From assembly GCA_001784585.1 (NCBI GenBank), contig MFRN01000010.1:1-45920 (forward strand): DNA of 45,920 nt, given 5' to 3'. Numbering within the stretch: the stretch's first letter is position 1; every line of letters begins with the position of its first letter. Of this stretch, positions 8,872 to 16,933 are shown piece after piece. The notes below the pieces were generated by a model. It made no database searches, was not told the origin of the DNA, and saw only the letters and a program-made list of their open reading frames with translations. Both the position numbers and the translations under genes were made by a program. This stretch comes from Candidatus Melainabacteria bacterium RIFCSPLOWO2_02_FULL_35_15 (GTDB lineage: Bacteria > Cyanobacteriota > Vampirovibrionia > 2-02-FULL-35-15).

Positions 8872-9954
8872 TTATAGATTGGTAAACAAATTAGCTAACT
8901 GTCCGCATGCTGCTGCTATATCAATCCCGCGTTCTCTTCTAATGGTTACTTTTTTACCCGATCTTTTCTCCAGAATAGCTTTAAAGTTATATATTTTTCC
9001 ATTGGATGGCCTCTGTAAAATACTACTGTTGCCTGGATCTTTAAATGAGTGTTCTATTGGATTATAAGGGATTAAGTTTATATGACAGTGCAGTCCTTTA
9101 ATTAGATCTGAAAGCTCTTTTGCTTTTTCAATCTGGTCATTTATTTTATCTAACATTACATACTCAAGAGTTATTCTCCTTTTTGTTTTTCTGTAATAAT
9201 AATGCAGACTCTCCATTAATTCATTTAGATTATATTGTTTTGAAACAGGAACTAAAAACTCTCTTGTCTTTTGATCGGGAGCGTGCAGTGAAATAGCCAG
9301 TGTAATCTGAAGTTTTTCATCTGAAAGTTTTTTTATCCCCGGAATAATGCCGCTGGTTGAAAGAGTTATGTGCCGAGAACCAATTCCTACTGAACCTTTA
9401 ATTAAATTAATCGCAGTTAACACCTCGTCATAATTTAAGAGTGGTTCCCCCTGTCCCATAAAAACCACATTGCTTATTCTTTCTTTTGTATCTCTTTGCA
9501 TTCCTAAAATTTGATCTACTATTTCTTGTGCTTTTAAATTTCTTTTAAAACCCATTTTTCCTGTGGCACAAAACGGACATCCTACTGCACAACCTGCCTG
9601 TGAACTTATGCATGCGCTGTAAGAATCATGATCCTCAAGAAACATTCTTACTGATTCGATTTTACCTCCATCAGTTAAATTCCAGAGATATTTAATGGTT
9701 TTATCCTGACTTACTTGCTTTTGTACCAGTTCAAGCAGGCTTAGTTCACAGTGTTCACTTAAAAAATTCCTGTCTTTTATGCTTAAGTCTGTCATTTCAT
9801 CGATTGAAGATATATATTTTTTATAAATCCAGCTGTGAATTTGTCTGGCTTTAAAAGAAGGCCATTGAAATTTTGTAATAAGGCTAATTAGTTCATCTTC
9901 ACTTAGCCCTGATAAATATTGCTTGTTTAGCTTTTGTTGTCTGGTTTCCAGCAC
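8872..9954 (-). CDS. rlmN: Dual-specificity 23S rRNA/tRNA A2503/A37 methyltransferase
   Basis: Radical-SAM enzyme that forms 2-methyladenosine in 23S rRNA and in some tRNAs. The 4Fe-4S motif is CAVGCPFC, giving Cys122, Cys126 and Cys129. The conserved Cys115 (YSAC) and Cys350 (AAACGQL) correspond by spacing to the two catalytic cysteines of E. coli RlmN. FMGQGEPLLNYDEV and HITLSTSGIIPGI are also conserved. At 360 residues it has the usual length. The N-terminus starts with ATG and has the expected helical RNA-binding domain. It stands alone, about 125 bases downstream of the ctpA start and divergent from the kelch gene. Confidence 0.95.
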   Translation of the reverse strand: MLETRQQKLNKQYLSGLSEDELISLITKFQWPSFKARQIHSWIYKKYISSIDEMTDLSIKDRNFLSEHCELSLLELVQKQVSQDKTIKYLWNLTDGGKIESVRMFLEDHDSYSACISSQAGCAVGCPFCATGKMGFKRNLKAQEIVDQILGMQRDTKERISNVVFMGQGEPLLNYDEVLTAINLIKGSVGIGSRHITLSTSGIIPGIKKLSDEKLQITLAISLHAPDQKTREFLVPVSKQYNLNELMESLHYYYRKTKRRITLEYVMLDKINDQIEKAKELSDLIKGLHCHINLIPYNPIEHSFKDPGNSSILQRPSNGKIYNFKAILEKRSGKKVTIRRERGIDIAAACGQLANLFTNL

Positions 9955-10049
9955 AGATAAATATTTTAGCGTGAGAAGAAAGTGTTATTTTTTGTTTTAT
10001 TTGCTTTAAAATTGAATAAAAAGTGATAAAAATATTGTCAGACAAAGAA

Positions 10050-13000
10050 ATGAACTTCATAAATATAAAGAAATTGTTAATTAAAGCTGTCTATGCCTCT
10101 TTATTTCTTAGCTTTTTTATTTCTTCTTTTTCTTTTGCAGCTGACTTTATAGTTCCAAATTCAAGCGGTGAACCAATAGTTATCGATGTGTCAAATCTAA
10201 ATCTGACTGCCGGTACAGATGTAAGTATCGGAGAGTTTACTGATCAGCCCAGATCTTACAGGGACTCTAACACAAAATCCATTGCCATCTTTCCACCTGC
10301 TGCCAGTGATTCTGAAAGAACAATTCAGATTAGAGCCGGCAGCACAATAATTTCAAAAACAATCAGCTTCAGATCTTCCCCGGGCGGTAACCTGAAAGAC
10401 TCTTTACTTCCTGATTTACGTGAAGCAAGAGCTGGAAATACAGTAACAAAGATTTCAGATGGAAGGATAGTGCTTATCGGTGGAAGTAAAGGGTTTTCAG
10501 ATGAACCGTTAAGTACGCTTGAAGTATTTGATCCGGAAACCGGCAGAAGTGAGTTTTTAAAAATACCGGACAATTCAAAAAAAACCAAATTACAAATTCC
10601 AAGAAGCCAGCACAGTGCTACTTACCTCGGAGTTAGTAATTCTTCTCTTGGCATGATTTCACCCCCTGTTGAACAAATACTTCTTACAGGTGGTTTTTCT
10701 AATGGCGGTTTGCTGGAGGGCAACATTGAAATTGTTGAAATCAGTATAGGAACTAATCAGGCAGTAAGTACTTTACTTACAGGTAAAAAAGCAAAGCTAA
10801 AAAAAGCAAGAATTTATCACAGTGCGAGCTTATTGCCGGATGGCAGAGTTTTAATTATAGGCGGACAAGGTCGCATTAATAAAACTAATCTGGGTGCTTT
10901 AAACAGTATTGAAATCTTTGATCCACTTAGTAAGTCCGTTCAGTCTTCTCTTATTTCTCTTTCTACTCCCAGGATTTTGCATACAGCTACAACACTGCAA
11001 AACGGAAATATTTTAATTGCCGGGGGATTTACAAATGAAAAAACAAGTGAGTTTGGACCCGGACCGGCTACTGATACAGCTGAGCTTATTGATACTAAAG
11101 CATTTACCATAAAGCAGGTCAGTCCACTTAAGAGAGCAGTTGGCGGTCATACTGCCACCCTTCTAACGAATGGACTTGTTTTAATTATTGGTGGAAATGC
11201 TGATTTGTTTGCTGGAGCTATAAAGAATGTAAACAGGGGTTTATCACTTGGCGCTGTTCAATATTATGATAATAAAAATGAAATTTTTAATTTTGCTACA
11301 AACAGATCAAGTGGTGGAAATTTAGAGCTCCAGATCCCCAGATTTTTACATGAGACAGTTTTGCTGCCAAACGGAAATTTGGCAGTAATCGGCGGGTTAA
11401 ATATTAAAAGTGGAGTAAATGCTGAAAGTTTTATAAACACACCGGTTGCCAGAATTGAAGTTTTAGCCCCGGATCTTATAGCATCAGGTGACAATGCTTT
11501 AAAGATTGATCAAAAGTCACCTCTTGAAACTTTTACAGGAAGAATTTTACCGACAGCCATTCTGGTTACACCAAAAAATAAAACACAGGGCTTTCTTTCT
11601 GCTTCTGATGCTGGCAAATTTGTAAACTGTGCAGTTTATGTAGCTGGCGGGTTTACAAATGGTTTTGGGAAGTTGCCTACGAAGGCTAGCAATTTACTCC
11701 AGATAGAATCAAATGTCGGTATAGAAGGAGCAGGCATTGATGTAACTCCGAGTGCTGTTATTCAGGGAAGTTATTTAGGTGAACTCTTAGTTCAGATTGG
11801 TAAATTTTCTACTGTTCCATCCTTAAAGGTTGAACCCCAGACAGTTAATTTATCAACCTCAAATAATTTTTTAGCAACAGTTATGGTTTTTTCTACAAAT
11901 GATCAGAATCTTTTATTAAAACCTGTGAGCACTGATTCCATTATAGTAAGTCCTTCTTTATTTCAGGCTGGTGATAATGTGACTATAACCAGAAAAGATC
12001 CGTCTGTTCAGGGACAATTCGAAGTAAATTTTTTGCCTGCAGGTGATCCAAACAGCTTTATACCGGCAAAAGTAACTGTCAATGTCTCAAACAGTTCCAT
12101 GCCGTTTTTAGTAACTGTGCCGCCATATGGAATTTCTCTTAGTACACAGGAAGAATTTAATATTCAGCCTGTTCAGATAAAAATATTTTCTGAAGATGGG
12201 ATGACTGAATTAACCTCAGTTTTACCAAATACTTTTATAACTGCAACTATTGCAGATCCGGGGATTGCAAATATTATTGGGACAGGAATTTCATCTGTTA
12301 CAGGAACAATACAAACACAATTTCAAATTAAAGCAGTAAAACCGGGCAAGACCACTTTAACCTTTTCAATTAATTCACCGGATATCTTACCCATATCAAT
12401 TCCTGTGCAAATAAGTGCTACACCTACTTTTCCAAGCAATGCAGGTTCAATTGATGATGCCATTTTAAACAGTTTAGCAACAAATGGAGTTGGATTTTCC
12501 GGTACTAAAAATTTGAACTCGACAAGTTTTTTATTACAGGATGTTATTTTATCTGCTAATGCAATTTTCCCGATTTATGTCCCAATAAACCTTCAAAGTT
12601 CAATTGATGGTACTACTTCTCCTGGCTTATTTACAATCAGACCAATCTTTGGTGTGGATTTATTAACTGCTATACCAAGAACTTTTGTAAATAAAGGAGA
12701 AAAAAGTTTTAAAACTCCCTTTACAACTGAGCCTCTGGCAATAGGTGGTTTATCCGGTTCTTCGGATTTAACAAAAGAGCCGCTGGCAGTTCTGGCTTTG
12801 GATGATGGAGTCAAAGTTGTTAATTTTACAAGAGATAATCAAAATTTAAAAGAATTACCGGACATGCTTAATAGCGTTTCTGATGTTAAAGATCTGAAGC
12901 TTTTTGAATTTGGCAGTGATGAAACAAAAAAAACAAAAATTGCTGCTATAAAAGGAGCAATGATATTGCTTCTTAACGCTAAATTTGGCGATGTGGAATC

Positions 13001-13724
13001 ATCTGCTGCTCTTTCAGGCGAAGGGTTTGAATTAGAATTAACTGAGATAAATAATCAGACCGCAGCAGTTGTATCGCTTGGGGCAGGTGGAGTTGATTTT
13101 GTTTTTCCAATTACAGACGCTAATCCGCGGGTTGAAAACTCACGTGTAGCTGGTAATGTTAAACATATTACTGTGGTTAAAAAACTTGGAGATAAAACAG
13201 GACCTTTTGTAGTCGCATATGACGACGATGCCAAAGTAATTTCCATAAGAAATCTTACTAATCTGAATGATCCTGTTCTAACGATTAATACGAGCGGTGA
13301 GAGGTTCACAAAGATTGCTTATGCGGGGAAGTTTCTTGTAAATAGTAAAATAACCGATGTCCTTATATGTGCAGGTGAAAGATCCGTTACACTTTTTGAT
13401 TTAAATAATTTAACTGCAATACCTTTTAGTGAAGATTTAAAAATCAAAACTAAAATTGAAGATCTTTTAGTGCTGGATGGTACGGCTTATCTGGCGCTTG
13501 GAGAAGGTGGAATCTTAGCTTTGAGTGTAGGTAGTTTAATTGCCAACAACAAACAAGCAGTAATTACTACATTTACAAAAAACAAACTTATACTTATAAA
13601 ACCTAGTGGTAAAGAGGCTTTTATAACGAAGCTGCTAAATGCAAAAAAACTGGCTAATGCAAAGCCATTTTTACTTTCAAGCGGGATTAATAATAATTTG
13701 ACGGTTATCAGAGTATCGCCGTAG
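10050..13724 (+). CDS. Large secreted kelch beta-propeller protein
   Basis: An exported protein of about 1,224 residues. The ATG at 10050 is chosen because it gives a normal signal peptide (NFINIKKLLIKAVYASLFLS, cleavage after FSFAA); a GTG at 10023 is possible. Seven kelch/galactose-oxidase-like repeats with HTATLL...NGxxLIIGG patterns can be read between about residues 125 and 540, enough for one closed seven-bladed propeller. About 540-840 is beta-rich with Ig/BIG-like segments. The last 350 residues contain regular beta repeats such as VLALDDGVKVVNF and LALGEGGILALSV, perhaps a second propeller. No catalytic Cys-Tyr or His copper ligands of galactose oxidase were recognised, so a binding or adhesion role is more likely than oxidase activity. 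The stop codon lies inside a REP palindrome. Exact function unknown. Confidence 0.8.
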   Translation: MNFINIKKLLIKAVYASLFLSFFISSFSFAADFIVPNSSGEPIVIDVSNLNLTAGTDVSIGEFTDQPRSYRDSNTKSIAIFPPAASDSERTIQIRAGSTIISKTISFRSSPGGNLKDSLLPDLREARAGNTVTKISDGRIVLIGGSKGFSDEPLSTLEVFDPETGRSEFLKIPDNSKKTKLQIPRSQHSATYLGVSNSSLGMISPPVEQILLTGGFSNGGLLEGNIEIVEISIGTNQAVSTLLTGKKAKLKKARIYHSASLLPDGRVLIIGGQGRINKTNLGALNSIEIFDPLSKSVQSSLISLSTPRILHTATTLQNGNILIAGGFTNEKTSEFGPGPATDTAELIDTKAFTIKQVSPLKRAVGGHTATLLTNGLVLIIGGNADLFAGAIKNVNRGLSLGAVQYYDNKNEIFNFATNRSSGGNLELQIPRFLHETVLLPNGNLAVIGGLNIKSGVNAESFINTPVARIEVLAPDLIASGDNALKIDQKSPLETFTGRILPTAILVTPKNKTQGFLSASDAGKFVNCAVYVAGGFTNGFGKLPTKASNLLQIESNVGIEGAGIDVTPSAVIQGSYLGELLVQIGKFSTVPSLKVEPQTVNLSTSNNFLATVMVFSTNDQNLLLKPVSTDSIIVSPSLFQAGDNVTITRKDPSVQGQFEVNFLPAGDPNSFIPAKVTVNVSNSSMPFLVTVPPYGISLSTQEEFNIQPVQIKIFSEDGMTELTSVLPNTFITATIADPGIANIIGTGISSVTGTIQTQFQIKAVKPGKTTLTFSINSPDILPISIPVQISATPTFPSNAGSIDDAILNSLATNGVGFSGTKNLNSTSFLLQDVILSANAIFPIYVPINLQSSIDGTTSPGLFTIRPIFGVDLLTAIPRTFVNKGEKSFKTPFTTEPLAIGGLSGSSDLTKEPLAVLALDDGVKVVNFTRDNQNLKELPDMLNSVSDVKDLKLFEFGSDETKKTKIAAIKGAMILLLNAKFGDVESSAALSGEGFELELTEINNQTAAVVSLGAGGVDFVFPITDANPRVENSRVAGNVKHITVVKKLGDKTGPFVVAYDDDAKVISIRNLTNLNDPVLTINTSGERFTKIAYAGKFLVNSKITDVLICAGERSVTLFDLNNLTAIPFSEDLKIKTKIEDLLVLDGTAYLALGEGGILALSVGSLIANNKQAVITTFTKNKLILIKPSGKEAFITKLLNAKKLANAKPFLLSSGINNNLTVIRVSP

Positions 13725-13752
13725 AGACGCCCTGTCAGGGCGTCTCTACGGC
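13718..13752. repeat. REP-family palindrome at the 3' end of the kelch gene
   Basis: Perfect 17-bp inverted repeat with a 1-nt centre. The left arm begins GCCGTAGAGACGCCCTG and the right arm is its exact complement. The kelch stop codon TAG (13722-13724) is in the left arm. The copy lies between two convergent genes and could act as a transcription barrier on both strands. A second short hairpin (13750-13765, arms GGCGT/ACGCC) overlaps its right end. It shares the GTAG...CTAC ends with the copies in elbB, fliA and the RAYT gene. Confidence 0.85.
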
Positions 13753-13758
13753 GTCTCT

Positions 13759-14337
13759 TCACGCCAATAATTTTTCCGGTATCATTGGTTGCTCAATCAA
13801 TGCTTTTATTAATCGTGCTTTTAAGTTGTATTCTTTAAAGGACAGTACAGATATGCTTCCTATTTTTGGAACATCGATTTTTAATTCTATCCATGATTTA
13901 CAGCTACTGTAATCTTGCAGATATGGTACTAAAATCGGATCACTAAGTTTATAAACTCTAAGCAGTAAAATTTTTCCTTTGTGATTAGAGGAAAGATTCC
14001 ATGATGAAACAAGATGTTCATTTGTGTTAATTAATTCATTTGATATTCTTAATAATGCCTCAAGTGTTTTTACTTCAAGTACCTCTTCCACCTCTGCCCA
14101 GTATTTTATTTTTACCTGATTGTCTTTATTTGGTGTGGGCTTTTCACTGTGCAGGCTCCACCACTGATTTTTTATTTTCTCCAGAGCTTGATGAATGCCT
14201 GCAGGAAATAAAACAAACTGATTATGCTCAATATTAAATTCTTTGCTTTCTATGCCATCTTTTCTCCATATAGCGATAAGGTGTCCCTTTCCAAGGGCTT
14301 CTATTGTGGTACTCCATTCTTTTAATGCATATTTCAT
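13759..14337 (-). CDS. DUF1802 family protein
   Basis: A 192-residue soluble protein resembling DUF1802: it begins with ALKEWSTTIEALGKGHLIAIWRKDGI and has the FNIEHNQFVLFPAGIHQ stretch near residues 38-52, which that family shares. Members are found in cyanobacteria and several other phyla, and their function is not known. There is no signal peptide or membrane segment. The stop is only a few bases from the REP palindrome that ends the convergent kelch gene, and the start is separated by about 75 bases from elbB on the same strand. No function can be assigned. Confidence 0.7.
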   Translation of the reverse strand: MKYALKEWSTTIEALGKGHLIAIWRKDGIESKEFNIEHNQFVLFPAGIHQALEKIKNQWWSLHSEKPTPNKDNQVKIKYWAEVEEVLEVKTLEALLRISNELINTNEHLVSSWNLSSNHKGKILLLRVYKLSDPILVPYLQDYSSCKSWIELKIDVPKIGSISVLSFKEYNLKARLIKALIEQPMIPEKLLA

Positions 14338-14412
14338 TTGAATTCATATTACTATATTCAAAAATCTCGTACATTAATTTTTTTTAAGGATTGGTATTTA
14401 GAGTAAATTTCG

Positions 14413-15126
14413 CTAAGAAACTGCTGAACTGGTGGTATTTAGCTTTGATTGTTTTATTAACTCGATAACAGCCTTAACCAATCTTGTAACTCCTGCTTCT
14501 ACTTCCTTTGGTCCCTTTCCCAGCATATAAGCAGGGGTAGTTACAATTAAGTTTTTCCCATCAATAGCTACTTCATCTGCATTTTTGTTTATGTGTCTGG
14601 CGCCCATTTGTTCAAGAGCACTTGCAGTATTTTTATCAGTACCTATGGTTAGTAAGGGCGTTTCATGAAACGCCCCTACAGCGGTTTTACCTAATACTCT
14701 TGCTAAGATAACTGGTGCTATGCAAATTGCTCCAATTGGTTTTTTAAGTTTGTGTAATTCTTGTAAAAGATTTTCTACCTCAGGTAATATCTGAGCGTTG
14801 GCACCATCTTTTGCAAATGAGCTGAGATTACATGCAGCACCGAAACCACCTGGCATAATTAATGCATCTATTTCATTTGCTCTTATACTTTTTATGTCTT
14901 TAATATTTCCTCTTGCAATTCTTGCTGATTCAACAAGTATGTTTCTTTTTTCATTTGTTGGTTGATTAGTAAGGTGATTTATTACCTGTGTCTGTTCTTT
15001 ATCTGGTGCTATGCAAATATATTCCAGTCCTTCTTTATCAATTGCCAGTAAAGTAATTACTGCTTCATGAATCTCTGAACCATCCATTACTCCACAGCCA
15101 CTAAGTAAAACACCAATCTTGTACAT
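14413..15126 (-). CDS. elbB: ElbB-like glyoxalase (DJ-1/PfpI superfamily)
   Basis: Resembles ElbB/YhbL, a DJ-1/PfpI superfamily protein with weak glyoxalase activity. Visible family features are VLLSGCGVMDGSEIHEAV at residues 6-23, ALIMPGGFGAACNLSSFA near 88-105, the nucleophile-elbow GAICIAPVIL, LTIGTD, and the closing VTTPAYMLG. The protein is 237 residues, some 20 longer than E. coli ElbB. Part of the excess is the segment TAVGAFHETPLLTIG, which is encoded by an in-frame REP palindrome (14652-14679) and falls just before the conserved LTIGT strand, probably in a surface loop. It starts at ATG with a GGAG-like ribosome-binding site (TTTCTCC on the plus strand, 15130-15136). Confidence 0.85.
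   Translation of the reverse strand: MYKIGVLLSGCGVMDGSEIHEAVITLLAIDKEGLEYICIAPDKEQTQVINHLTNQPTNEKRNILVESARIARGNIKDIKSIRANEIDALIMPGGFGAACNLSSFAKDGANAQILPEVENLLQELHKLKKPIGAICIAPVILARVLGKTAVGAFHETPLLTIGTDKNTASALEQMGARHINKNADEVAIDGKNLIVTTPAYMLGKGPKEVEAGVTRLVKAVIELIKQSKLNTTSSAVS
14652..14679. repeat. REP-family palindrome inside elbB
   Basis: Perfect 20-base palindrome core at 14656-14675 (arm GGGCGTTTCA), flanked after one mismatch by GTA and TAC, so the unit has the GTA...TAC ends seen in the other copies. It is read through in frame as VGAFHETPLL in the ElbB protein. Confidence 0.8.
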
Positions 15127-15426
15127 CTTTTTTCTCCTTGTGAAATTATTTTATCATGAATAAAAAGGCTTGTCCCCTGGTACTTTCATTTTAAACAGCA
15201 TTTAAACTCATCAGGTCTTCACTATAGTTAATGGGAAACCATTCATTAAAAAGAGGGCCAGTACTGAATCTGAGAATGATTCATAATAGATCCTTTATTT
15301 AATATGGCTACTTCTATTTTTAATTTAGAAAATTTAATATTATATTGAGTAAAAGACGGGTAATTTTAAATTAATAGCAGTATTTGTTGTAATGTAAAGC
15401 CGCATGGCTGTCTGCTTTAAGTAGGA
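15127..15426. other. 300-base intergenic region between elbB and the membrane-protein/fliA pair
   Basis: A divergent upstream region, AT-rich and without a credible gene. Around 15230-15243 there is a small hairpin with a GAAA loop (arms AATGG/CCATT). Near 15400-15420 the stretch AAAGCCGCATGGCT could form a short stem just before the ATG at 15427. No convincing promoter or known riboswitch was recognised. Confidence 0.4.
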
Positions 15427-15915
15427 ATGGATTTGAATAATAAATTAGACAAAATTAAACTTTATGCTTTTAATAAACAGGACCTTATTATATTGTTGTC
15501 TGTTTATAATATTGCTTATCTGGTATCTTCCGTTATAGTAAAAGGTCACTTAATCGTTTGTTTTGTTATTGCAGTTTTAGTCTCATTAATTACTTTATTT
15601 GCAATTGCCTGGATTGATTTGGTTAAAGAAAGCAATGAGGAAGAAAATAAAACACAACATGAAAATGAATTAATAAGAAAAAAAATAAGAGATGAATATC
15701 TGAGAATTCATAAGAGGAAAATAAAGAATGAACTCTTAAGGAAGGCACTCTGCTTGCCACCTGAAGAGATAAAAAAAACTGCAGTAGTTGATCATGAGGA
15801 GCCCCTAATTTTGTTAAATAAAGATTTTAAAAGAGCTAAAAAAGAAGTACATTTTGACTATATTGAACATACTAATCCTACAAAAAGAATCAGAGGTCAA
15901 CCCGAAGGGACATAA
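15427..15915 (+). CDS. Small membrane protein upstream of fliA
   Basis: A 162-residue protein that I do not recognise. Residues 18-60 contain two hydrophobic helices (LIILLSVYNIAYLVSSVIV and LIVCFVIAVLVSLITLFAI) forming a hairpin in the membrane. The rest is strongly charged, Lys/Arg/Glu-rich and helical, presumably cytoplasmic. The ATG follows GTAGGA closely. The gene ends about 67 bases before the FliA-type sigma factor on the same strand, so the two are probably co-transcribed. A role in motility or as a membrane partner of the sigma factor is possible but rests only on position. The topology resembles a phage-holin-superfamily hairpin, but no family assignment is made. Confidence 0.6.
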   Translation: MDLNNKLDKIKLYAFNKQDLIILLSVYNIAYLVSSVIVKGHLIVCFVIAVLVSLITLFAIAWIDLVKESNEEENKTQHENELIRKKIRDEYLRIHKRKIKNELLRKALCLPPEEIKKTAVVDHEEPLILLNKDFKRAKKEVHFDYIEHTNPTKRIRGQPEGT

Positions 15916-15982
15916 CTTCAGGCAGATAGTCGATGTGGCAAAAACAAAGTTTGGCGAATATTAGTTTATAGGCAGTTTTAAT

Positions 15983-16858
15983 ATGAGCTTGAATGATATA
16001 AAAAAAGAAACCATACATAAATCTCAGTTAAAAAGAGAAAGTGCTGATGTTTTTCGTGCTCAGGAAAAAAATAAGAAGAAAATTTGTACTCTTTCAAATA
16101 AAAAACTATGGGAAAAACAATTACAGGGAGAAAAAAATCTTAGTAAAGACGCTCCGGCAGGGCGTCTCAACAGAGACGAATTAATCAGAAAGTATGTATA
16201 TTTAGTGAACTGGGTGGTAGGCAGGCTGCCGGTTTTAAGTTTAAAAGGAATAGACAGAGAAGATTTAATTGGTTATGGAACGATTGGACTGATAGAAGCA
16301 GTTGACAGATTTGACCCTGCAAGAAATTCAAATTTTGAATCATTTGCAATAACAAGAATAAGGGGTTCTATTTATGATCAGTTGCGGGCAGCTGACTGGT
16401 TAACCAGAGGTTCAAGAAAAAAAGTAAAAAATTTATACAAAACAACAGCGAAACTGGAGAATGAACTTGGCAGGTATCCTACCAATGCAGAAATTGCCAA
16501 AGAGCTTGCTGTTTCTACAGATGAATTAAGAAGTATTCAGCAGGAAGCACAAATAGGAATATTTTCTCTGGATGAACCAAAAGACTATAATTCTGAAGAC
16601 CATACAGCACTTATAGATAGTGTTTCTTCAAATGAAATTTCACTTCTTGAAGGACTGGAAGAAGATGAGTTAAAAGTTCGTCTGGCAAAAGCTATTGATA
16701 CATTACCTCAAAGAGAAAAAGCAGTTGTTGGTATGTATCACTATAAGAGGTTAACTTTTAAAGAAATTGCAGAGGTGATGGATTTTTCCGAATCCCGTGC
16801 AAGCCAGATTCATGCCAGGGCTATATCTTTGCTTAAATCAAAGCTGTTAAAAGATTAA
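15983..16858 (+). CDS. fliA: RNA polymerase sigma factor, FliA/WhiG (sigma-28) type
   Basis: Alternative sigma factor of 291 residues. Region 2 is YLVNWVVGRLPVL... DREDLIGYGTIGLIEAVDRFDP. The RGSIYDQLRAADWLTRGSRKK segment is typical of FliA/WhiG proteins. Region 3 has LENELGRYPTNAEIAKEL, and region 4 has the helix-turn-helix LTFKEIAEVMDFSESRASQIHARAISLLK. Such factors read flagellar or motility promoters, or sporulation-like programmes in actinobacteria and sigma-B relatives. The N-terminal 60 residues are a Lys-rich extension; its last part (KDAPAGRLNRD) is encoded by an in-frame REP palindrome. No clear ribosome-binding site precedes the ATG, which fits translational coupling less than read-through from the upstream gene. 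No flagellar structural genes are in the window. A hairpin with a T-run follows the stop. Confidence 0.88.
   Translation: MSLNDIKKETIHKSQLKRESADVFRAQEKNKKKICTLSNKKLWEKQLQGEKNLSKDAPAGRLNRDELIRKYVYLVNWVVGRLPVLSLKGIDREDLIGYGTIGLIEAVDRFDPARNSNFESFAITRIRGSIYDQLRAADWLTRGSRKKVKNLYKTTAKLENELGRYPTNAEIAKELAVSTDELRSIQQEAQIGIFSLDEPKDYNSEDHTALIDSVSSNEISLLEGLEEDELKVRLAKAIDTLPQREKAVVGMYHYKRLTFKEIAEVMDFSESRASQIHARAISLLKSKLLKD
16143..16171. repeat. Imperfect REP-family palindrome inside fliA
   Basis: Arms GTAAAGACGCTCC and GGGCGTCTCAAC surround the centre GGCA. The core AGACGC/GCGTCT pairs perfectly while the ends have decayed. It is followed at once by another half copy (AGAGACG, 16172-16178). It matches the 13718 palindrome best and is translated in frame as KDAPAGRLN in the sigma factor. 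Confidence 0.65.
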
Positions 16859-16879
16859 TTTTTGATAAATATTTTTTCA

Positions 16880-16904
16880 ATGTAACTCCAGGTTACATGA
16901 TTTT
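16880..16904 (+). terminator. Terminator-like hairpin after fliA
   Basis: Arms ATGTAAC and GTTACAT (7 bp) enclose the loop TCCAG, followed by GATTTTT. It lies 22 bases after the fliA stop and before dprA. The same TGTAAC/GTTACA core builds the hairpin at 43776-43802. Confidence 0.5.
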
Positions 16905-16933
16905 TAACATACGTAGTTTAAAATCTTGTTTCT

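Noticed and set aside
10325-13762. Several reverse-strand open frames inside the kelch gene
   Set aside because: They lack family features and ribosome-binding sites, and the plus-strand frame shows clear repeats and a signal peptide.
15340-15426. c-di-GMP type riboswitch before the membrane protein/fliA pair
   Set aside because: GACGGG and AAAGCC-like words occur but the conserved GEMM core and its paired stems are not present in order.
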